DNA of 14,163 nt from contig CATOAN010000039.1 of the NCBI GenBank assembly GCA_951394045.1, positions 1-14,163 of the forward strand. Reading direction: 5' to 3'. The number at the start of each line of letters is the position of its first letter. The first letter of the stretch is position 1. The translations under genes were made by a program, and so were the position numbers. This DNA is from Nitzschia sp. DOCU1. Lineage: Eukaryota; Bacillariophyta; Bacillariophyceae; Bacillariales; Bacillariaceae. Below, in pieces: positions 8,097-14,163 of this stretch. The notes below the pieces were generated by a model. It saw nothing but the letters and a program-made list of their open reading frames with translations. It did not search any database and was not told the DNA's origin.

Positions 8097-8705
8097 ATGT
8101 TGAATGCGAGGGCGATGGATACATTCGGGGCGGCAGATGGGGAGGAATCATACATCACAGTCAGTTCGGTTACTGGCGCTGTCTCTGCTTCTATGCTTAA
8201 ATCCATTGGCGTTAACTGGGCACTTGCTGGTCATTCAGAGCGTCGAGTAATTTTCGGCGAGAGTGATGAATACATCAACGGCCAAGTGCTCAAATTGCTA
8301 GAACTTGGCATGTCTTGCATGCTTTGCATCGGAGAATCTGAATCCGAGTATGAGCAAAGTCTGGCTGGTGCGGTATGTGCTGTGCAACTTAAGAAGGGAT
8401 TGGCTGGAGTTAGTAAGGAAGATATGAAGCGCATCGCCATTGCGTACGAGCCAGTTTGGGCCATTGGAACTGGAAAGGTTGCTACCCCAGAAATCGCCCA
8501 ATCCGTTCACGCCGAATGCCGTAGCATCCTCGCCGACATGTACGGCAAAGAAGTCGCAGATGCCTGCAGAATCCTTTACGGCGGAAGCGTGACTCCCGAA
8601 TCCGTCGACGGTCTGATGGCAAAACCTGATATCGATGGCGCCCTTGTCGGTGGTGCTTCTCTAGACGCTGGAAAATTCGCACGCATCATCAACTTCAATG
8701 CGTAA
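8097..8705 (+). CDS. Triosephosphate isomerase, N-terminally truncated (likely inactive or pseudogene)
   Basis: Triosephosphate isomerase interconverts dihydroxyacetone phosphate and glyceraldehyde 3-phosphate in glycolysis and the Calvin cycle. From the first in-frame ATG (8097) the frame gives 202 residues, against about 250 in the family. It covers the domain from before strand 4 to the end: AGHSERR with catalytic His46, CIGE at 77-80, AYEPVWAIGTG with catalytic Glu118 and the flexible loop 6, YGGSV at 161-165, and DGALVGGASL near the C-terminus. All these motifs are intact. The first beta-strands, with the Asn/Lys of the N-W-K motif, are missing; the frame opens at 8064 and its upstream side is broken. 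The downstream two-thirds has no frameshift, so either decay is recent or the frame is still expressed. A 5' exon further upstream is unlikely because the previous gene stops at 7779. Confidence 0.75.
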   Translation: MLNARAMDTFGAADGEESYITVSSVTGAVSASMLKSIGVNWALAGHSERRVIFGESDEYINGQVLKLLELGMSCMLCIGESESEYEQSLAGAVCAVQLKKGLAGVSKEDMKRIAIAYEPVWAIGTGKVATPEIAQSVHAECRSILADMYGKEVADACRILYGGSVTPESVDGLMAKPDIDGALVGGASLDAGKFARIINFNA

Positions 8706-9175
8706 GAATTGGGAATGACTATTTGGTACTAAACCGTGATGAAGGGGCTTCCTGTCGCGGTCCACGTGCTTTAGTAACTCGAAACTTTATAGTTCCTACG
8801 CCTGCTTATTCATTTATTGCGACGGAATTTTTTCTTTCCGTGTACCCCAGTAGCGCAGGTTCTGCAAATCGTGCTTCATGGGAATCGGACTTGATGTTGT
8901 GCCGTCGGTGTTAGGTATTCTCGTTCATCACTTGCCCGCCAAGGCCTACCGGTGAATCCCGTAGATATCGTTCGGATTGAAATGGCGCTGCCTTCTTCCT
9001 GAAACTTGGTAGAATTCATTGAAATCAACGCCTGTAGACATTGGTTAGAATCGGCTTCCTACTAGAGAGTATGTATGATGCGCCTTTTGTCGATCACTAC
9101 ATAATCACTCGAAGTAGCATTAGATCAATCTAGAGTTATATCCTAAAGATCGTCAGCCGCCAGTTAATTCCGTGT
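8706..9175. other. Convergent intergenic region, nothing recognised
   Basis: 470 bp between the isomerase stop (plus) and the HMA-protein stop (minus). It presumably holds both 3' UTRs. Short open frames show no family features, and no RNA gene or repeat is evident. Confidence 0.5.
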
Positions 9176-11324
9176 TCACACCTTGAATGAGACGTGCGCA
9201 TCATCGTTTCCCCCGCCTCCTCCTACCATAAACTGCCGGAGACTAGAGCGTCGACCATTTCCCCCGCCCCCGCCTATTGGCTTTGGATCCATCATGGGAT
9301 CAACGCCTCCAACTCCGCCTCCCATGGGGACACCAATTCCGTTGTTAATGTGCGCGCTGTGGTCAACGTTGATATCAAAGTCGTCCATGTTTTCCCAATC
9401 AATCGACAAGGCCGACAGACCCGACATGGCTCGTCCGTAGGATGCTTCGCCGAAGGACATGGCACGGCCACCTCCAAAGGATATGATAGACGGATTCCTC
9501 TGTGCTCTTTGGCTGGGGAAGTCTACCCCATCATTCAGTCCATTAGAAAATTGCTGATGCTGTTGCTGCATACTGTTCATGTTGCCCACGATGGGACCCC
9601 CAAACAAGTCCATTCCCGCGTTCTGCCCCATGGGGCCGTTCATGTTCATTCCACCTGCATTGTTCTGCATGATCGGTTGTGGCTGGAAGTGGTCATTCAT
9701 CATTTGTTGCGGTTGATGCCTCGAGTGCATCTGTTCTTGTTCGTGAACGGCATGTGTGGGAGCTGACGAGGGTTCGAATTGGATACCAGCGAGATATCTC
9801 CTGGCAAGCATCCCTCTGTTTTCAAATGCATCGAAAATAGCCGGGCTCATTTGCGAGTGACTGTAATGTTACGGGAAGGAATGGATCAGACTACGGCAGT
9901 AAAATACGACGCACAAGGTCCAAACTGTCGGTAACTTACCGCGAGCAGTCGCTTCGGAGAACGCCATTGTCTGGACATGAGCAGGAAATGTTCCAATCAA
10001 AGATTGACTTGGGATCCGAGTGGGCCACAGCATCAAAAGCCTTGACAATGGAATCTTCGGACATCTTGTTCTTCTTGCCATCCTGTTCGATGAACGAGCT
10101 CATGACCTTTGCCTTGGCAGTGTAGCCGACCATGGCCAGGTTGCGAGCTGACTCGAACGCAACGCGCTTTGCGCTGCTAATCTTATCAATCTTGACCAGG
10201 ACACTACAGAGGTCACGGTCAGCAGCAGCATCCAACAAGCCATCGATAGGTGACTTGTTTCCATTGCATCCCTTCAAGACAGTCTCGACAATTTTGACAC
10301 AGTGAGCACAGGTGATTCCGTCTACAGACATGGCGAGCAGAATGTCACCAGACTCCGTAACAAAAACAATCGGAAACGTATCAGCATCACCGTACTGCGT
10401 TCCACTACCAGACGAGGAGGACACGACGGCACTGGGTACCGAAGGAGGTGGATTCGATCGTGCTCCAGCTCCGCTGTGAGCCAGCTGGTTGGCGTGGTGG
10501 TTAACTTGCTCCACCACCGATGGAAGATCCACTTTTCCAGCCATGCACTTATTCTTGATATTAATTACAGGCACGGGGGCTTCCATACCTACTGCAAGGG
10601 CCGAATGTACACCTCCTTCCACAGCCAGCTTTCGCTGCTGAGCTACATGAAGCCTCTCCAGTGGCGACAGGTCCTGGTTTGCCAGGTCGGAGGCGATGCT
10701 GTCAGCCAGCGGCAGTGATCCACCCATCAATCCACTCCCGTCTTCATTCAAGCCTTTCTTCTTATTGCGCTTGCTTCGGACCTTCTCCAGCTCCTTCATC
10801 TTGCCGTGCAAGGAGCGGGGCGGCTGCTCCTTGTCGTTCATAACTAGGCAGTGAGCTAGCGCGAAGAAATGGCGCGTGTAGCCCTCTACGACTCCCTTCA
10901 TTTTTTCCGTTCCCAGGGCAGCAATGGCGGAGCCACTCTCTCCCTTGCGACGATGCTGCCACCACGTTCTCAATGTGGTTAGACCGAGCTGGATGGCGTC
11001 ATTGTCGGCGTCAGGACCGAGCCAGGGACTCAATATTGCCTGCACATAAGGGTGAGCCAGACCAGAACGCGGCAAAGGCTCGTACGGATAAATCCTACGT
11101 TTCGTTCCGTTCGGGTTCATGATTTCTTCTTGCATATCCATGTCTTTTCCCTTCTTATTAGTCAGACGGACATCATTTTCAATAGGGTTGGAGAGAGGAT
11201 CAAGGTCAGCCGTCGGCTTGTTTTCTAGGTCCTCCGGGTCCAGACCCCCCAGATGAGACCAGGCTCGGAAGGCTCCTTCAAAAATTGAAGTCCGGTGCTC
11301 GAACTCTCCTCTACGACGCGACAT
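9176..11324 (-). CDS. HMA-like metal-binding domain protein with Q/M/G/N-rich tail, two exons
   Basis: Exon 1 (11324-9940) joins exon 2 (9860-9176) in phase 2 to give 689 residues. The N-terminal 300 residues are not recognised; they include a conserved-looking block (YEPLPRSGLAHPYVQAIL, WLGPDADNDAIQLGLTTLRT) and a basic stretch KVRSKRNKKK at 181-190 that could be a nuclear signal. Residues about 325-405 resemble a heavy-metal-associated (HMA, ferredoxin-like) domain: MSVDGITCAHC with the metal-binding pair C339-x2-C342, then a helix and a second half ending VGYTAKAK. A second cluster lies at the splice junction: C448-x-C450-x9-C460-x2-H463. The tail (about 470-689) is rich in Gln, Met, Asn and Gly, with His scattered, plus RRSSLRQF near the end. 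There is no transmembrane segment, so it is not a P-type ATPase. A soluble metal-handling or regulatory protein is the best inference. Confidence 0.82.
9861..9939 (-). other. Intron of the HMA-protein gene (79 bp)
   Basis: The donor CTCGCG|GTAAGTTA and acceptor ACATTACAG|TCACTCGC are strong. Splicing joins RSDCS, an Arg codon split across the junction, and HSQMSPAIFDAF in one frame. Unspliced, the frame stops two codons into the intron. Confidence 0.88.
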
Positions 11325-11529
11325 GTTATTGTGCGGGTTATTCCTGAGGCTTCAAACAGTTATTTCTCCTCCAAACGGTGGCAAGAACTCGCTTCCAAAA
11401 GGTTCTGCGGTGGTTCGTGGGGGTGTAGAGTGCGTAAATGTCTACGAATTCTACGTTGATCGTACGACGAGCTCCCGAAGTATTCTTGATGGGTCAACGA
11501 CAGTCAAGACCGATAGCAAGGGGATATCG
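11325..11529. other. Upstream region of the HMA-protein gene
   Basis: About 200 bp between the HMA gene start and the end of the possible gene to its right, so it should include the HMA gene promoter. A plus-strand frame with an ATG at 11438 crosses this region (88 codons, basic N-terminus, hydrophobic end) but has no family features and is not called. Confidence 0.35.
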
Positions 11530-12366
11530 TCAACCGACTTTCTTGATCACCACACTTGGATTCACAAGATCTACTACTCTTGCCTGGAAGAGAACTCCCT
11601 TGACGATGATCGAACTTCTGTTTTGCGTTGTCCGAGCGCTTGTTGCTGCAGCCCTTTCGAAACTGCACGCAGCTTGTGTGGCCTCCTGTAGATTTGCGCC
11701 GTAGTCGATGCTGCATCGTGATTCTAGCGCGTCGTCGAGCGCGGTAGTATAGAGCCCGTCACAGCGATTGGATGGATGGAGGGGATGCCCTTCTTGGAAC
11801 CCTATCGACTTCCTTTCGACGGCATGTTTCGCCGTGCGCACATCTCTGACATGTAACTGAACAGTGGGCTTATTATTCTGAGAATGAGGTCGCTCATTTA
11901 ATTAACGATTCAGAACTCCAAATCACTTCCGACTCTGGGTAGGACAGAAATGACACGACGAACAAAGACGCCGGCCAGGCACAAGTGGGGCGCCCGCCTT
12001 GCCATCTCGGAGGGATTCCAATTCCAAGTCGTTGTGCTGTTCGTGTCCAGCCACCAAAAGATCCATCCGACCACCAGGATGGCCATCCATTTTGTTTTGG
12101 ATCTCGGTGGCGACTTTGAACTCCTCTCTAAAGAGCATCCAACCACTTTTGAACGAGGCACGTAGTCGGGTGCTGTGTTGGGAAATGGTTACCGGCGTTG
12201 GCCGATGATGCACCATGTATAATACAGCAGACCGTAGTTCCCACGGTAATCTCGTTTGGCTGCCATGGGTGGGGCGATGATGGATCTTGAAAGCAGCCAG
12301 TTGCGCACCGCTGCCAAGGCTCAAACTTTCTTCCAAGGAAACAGTTTTGGATTTGTTTTGAAAAGA
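11530..12366 (-). CDS. Possible gene of unknown function, two exons seen, 5' end unresolved
   Basis: A minus-strand frame is open from 12366 to a stop at 11923-11925. It reads KTVSLEESLSLGSGAQLAAF, then LPWELRSAVLYMVHH, FKSGWMLFREEFKVATEIQN and GRMDLLVAGHEQHNDLELES. It looks like a soluble, partly helical protein, with a Cys pair motif LCSSCHFC near the end. The first in-frame ATG (12216) is inside this coherent stretch, and a stop lies directly upstream of 12366, so a 5' exon is probably missing. A candidate 81-bp intron (11846-11926) would continue the frame into a second exon, 11845-11530, ending VVDLVNPSVVIKKVG. The intron size fits the others in the window, although its donor (GTGATT) is weak. 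I do not recognise the family. It could be a real diatom-specific gene, a gene fragment, or partly chance. Confidence 0.4.
11846..11926 (-). other. Candidate intron (81 bp) in the possible gene
   Basis: The donor CGGAA|GTGATTTG and acceptor TACATGTCAG|AGATGTGC keep the frame (phase 2) between QSRK and DVRTAKHAV. The size matches the other introns here (79-99 bp), but the donor lacks the usual GTAAGT or GTACGT form. Confidence 0.35.
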
Positions 12367-13372
12367 TTAAAGAACTCTGCAGAATGGCAGTAAAGAAAGA
12401 TGAAAGCAATTCTTTTTTATCGGGTTAAAAATAATGGTAGGTGGGTGTATTGTGTCCTTTGACATCATGTTGGGGTGGATCAAAAATACTGGGGGGCTGA
12501 GGATTAATGCATTACATTGGAATTACCGTCTGAAGTTGTTTGACTTCTTGTGAGGATAATTCTGCGGCTTTAATGAAGTGTCCCAAGATCGTTGTTTTAT
12601 CCGTCAGGTGGTAGGGGGATGGGTATATTTTGTTCTGAAGAAATCTTGATCTCACACGTTTTGGTGATTGTTCTGGTCATGTAGAACTTCATTGCTGGGC
12701 TCATACTATACGGAAATTACCCTTTTCTAGGGTCGAACCATGTTTCCTTGATATGACAATCAATTGATGTGTCATTTCGGGAATGAGATGGTGGCCTCGA
12801 GCAGTCCAATTGCCGCGCAACACTTGGAAGGCTTCATTTGCTTGGTGAATTGCACGACCGAGAGAGCTCGTCAAAGCCGTCTAAGCAAGTTGCAATCAAT
12901 ACAGGGGGCTGTTGACAAGGCATCTCGCTATTACAATCTCGGACGCGGCAACTAGTACTCCGGATTAGTAGATCTAACAAAAGAAGCTTCTATTAGTTCA
13001 GCCAAGCCTCCTTTCTATGCGAGGATGTTTCTATCCGGAATCCAACAACTGCAAATGCCGCCGATATCTTAGAGTTGAGTGCCGCCTCCTATACTCTCTC
13101 TACTTTGTGTAGCTCTCTACTAGAATCGGATAGTTTCTTCGTTCTTCACTTTCTTTTTGCCTTTTGATCTTGGACTCATCTGACACAATTGGAACGGATT
13201 CTATTCGAATGGATCATCGACGTGACATCATCGTGCATCACCATTTTGCATCCATGCAACCATGATGACGGATCAGACGTGGTTTTAAAGTGCAATCATT
13301 TCCATTTCAACTCTACGCCCGAAAGTCTCGTTTCTTTCATGTCCATTCGACGCTCTGTAGGGCTCAGGAGGA
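12367..13372. other. About 1 kb without a convincing gene
   Basis: This stretch lies between the possible minus-strand gene and the AP endonuclease and should contain the promoter of each. A plus-strand frame at 12767-12955 (62 residues, ATG start) and one at 13189-13500 have no family features; the latter overlaps the AP endonuclease start in another frame. The part from about 13080 to 13170 is pyrimidine-rich (repeated CTCTCTACT-type tracts), which may be part of the endonuclease promoter. No RNA gene or mobile element was seen. Confidence 0.45.
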
Positions 13373-14163
13373 ATGTTGATCGTGTGCTGGAATGTGGCTG
13401 GCCTATCGACGACAGTCAACCGAATCCAGTCTGCCTACGGCCAGCGCAAGAATGGCCAGTCGTCCAATGTCGTCCTGTCCGAGTACATGAAGCGCCATGA
13501 AGCAGACATTTTTTGCGTCCAGGAACACAAGATTCCTGTATCTCAACTATCGACGCGGTCGGAGCCACTTGGTTGCGCGAATATAGAAGGCTATGAATCG
13601 TTTTGGTCCTGTTGCGTCGATCAAAAGAAAAAGGGCTTGAATGGCGTTGTCACCTATGTGAAGAAAGGATCCGTGCCTGTTATTCGAGCAAACGCTAGAC
13701 CACTGGGTTCTCCGGATCTTGACGATCAAGGACGCTGCGTCATGACAGACCATGGAAGCTTTGTGTTGTTCAACGTCTACGTGCCAGCAAGTTCCGGGCA
13801 GCCCCTAAGCTACAAAATGAAATTCTTGAATGCACTCCGACGGGCCCTGGACATGCAACGGGTACAACACAAAAAGAAAGTGATTCTAGTGGGAGATCTG
13901 AATATTTCACATCGCCCCAAGGACAAATTTTGGGGAGATAGGTCGCTATTTGTGAACGATATTCGAAAGGAAGTGGCGGCTTGCTCCGAGCCTGGGGCAT
14001 TTCCAAGCTGGAAAAGACAGCTGGCAACGGCATGGCCCAAGATTGAGGCGGCATTGTCCACCAAAAAGATCGTATCGACTCAAACGCAGAACTCCTTGAC
14101 CAATCAAAAGTATGACAAGTATCGAATGACAGTCCAAGTAGATGGCAAGCAGGTCTTTCTAGG
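13373..14163 (+). CDS. AP endonuclease 2-like protein (ExoIII/EEP family), 3' part cut by window edge
   Basis: Family enzymes cut DNA at abasic sites and trim 3' ends in base excision repair; the APE2 branch has strong 3'-5' exonuclease activity and works with PCNA. The frame is open for 263 codons from ATG 13373 to the edge, with an in-frame TAG 15 bp upstream (13358-13360) fixing the start. Motifs in order: CWNVAGL at 5-11 (metal-site Asn7), ADIFCVQEHKI at 44-54 (metal-binding Glu51), KGLNGVVTY at 87-95, DDQGRCVMTDHG at 117-128 (an EGR-x-V-x-T-type block typical of APE2), NVYVP with Tyr126, and VGDLNISHRPKD with Asp165 and Asn167. The region from about 185 to 263 is the longer insert seen in APE2 rather than APE1. 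The final catalytic His and any PIP box or GRF zinc finger lie past the edge. There is no obvious targeting peptide, so it is probably nuclear. Confidence 0.9.
   Translation, partial: MLIVCWNVAGLSTTVNRIQSAYGQRKNGQSSNVVLSEYMKRHEADIFCVQEHKIPVSQLSTRSEPLGCANIEGYESFWSCCVDQKKKGLNGVVTYVKKGSVPVIRANARPLGSPDLDDQGRCVMTDHGSFVLFNVYVPASSGQPLSYKMKFLNALRRALDMQRVQHKKKVILVGDLNISHRPKDKFWGDRSLFVNDIRKEVAACSEPGAFPSWKRQLATAWPKIEAALSTKKIVSTQTQNSLTNQKYDKYRMTVQVDGKQVFL

Noticed and set aside
8706..9175. Looked for a tRNA or other RNA gene here and in the other spacers
   Set aside because: No T-loop GGTTCGANNCC with a matching acceptor stem or other RNA signature was found by eye.
11438..11704. Plus-strand 88-residue frame with a basic, mitochondrial-presequence-like start
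   Set aside because: It has no recognisable domain and overlaps an equally plausible minus-strand exon; chance is likely.
12767..12955. Plus-strand 62-residue frame
   Set aside because: Short, no motifs, isolated, with nothing to separate it from chance.

Overview
The window looks like nuclear DNA of a photosynthetic stramenopile, most likely a pennate diatom. The genes are compact, lie on both strands and have few introns. The introns are short (79-99 bp) GT-AG introns. One protein carries DUF6824, a domain greatly expanded in diatoms. There are no bacterial-style operons or ribosome binding sites, and I saw no RNA gene, transposon or CRISPR array.

Layout, left to right. (1) A papain-family (C1A) cysteine peptidase on the minus strand runs off the left edge; one intron falls directly before its active-site motif. 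(2) A small Cys-rich GFA/DUF6151-like protein is on the plus strand and diverges from the peptidase. (3) A two-exon minus-strand gene encodes a CRAL-TRIO-like region followed by DUF6824. (4) After an 832-bp divergent spacer comes an uninterrupted 733-residue plus-strand gene: an acidic, tryptophan-rich protein with about four copies of a roughly 100-residue repeat that I do not recognise. (5) Just downstream is a triosephosphate isomerase reading frame that lacks the N-terminal third, with only broken-frame sequence where that third should be. (6) A two-exon minus-strand gene encodes a protein with one HMA-like metal-binding domain, a second Cys/His cluster spanning the splice junction, and a Gln/Met/Gly/Asn-rich tail. 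(7) A possible minus-strand gene of unknown function at about 11530-12366 has an unresolved 5' end. (8) About 1 kb holds no convincing gene. (9) An APE2-like AP endonuclease on the plus strand runs off the right edge.

The genes do not form an obvious pathway; this is ordinary diatom gene order. The best candidates for undescribed biology are the Trp-rich repeat protein with its recurring V-G-K-L motif, the HMA protein with its second metal-site-like cluster, and the truncated isomerase. Exon joins were inferred by eye from reading-frame continuity, splice consensus and protein-family fit.
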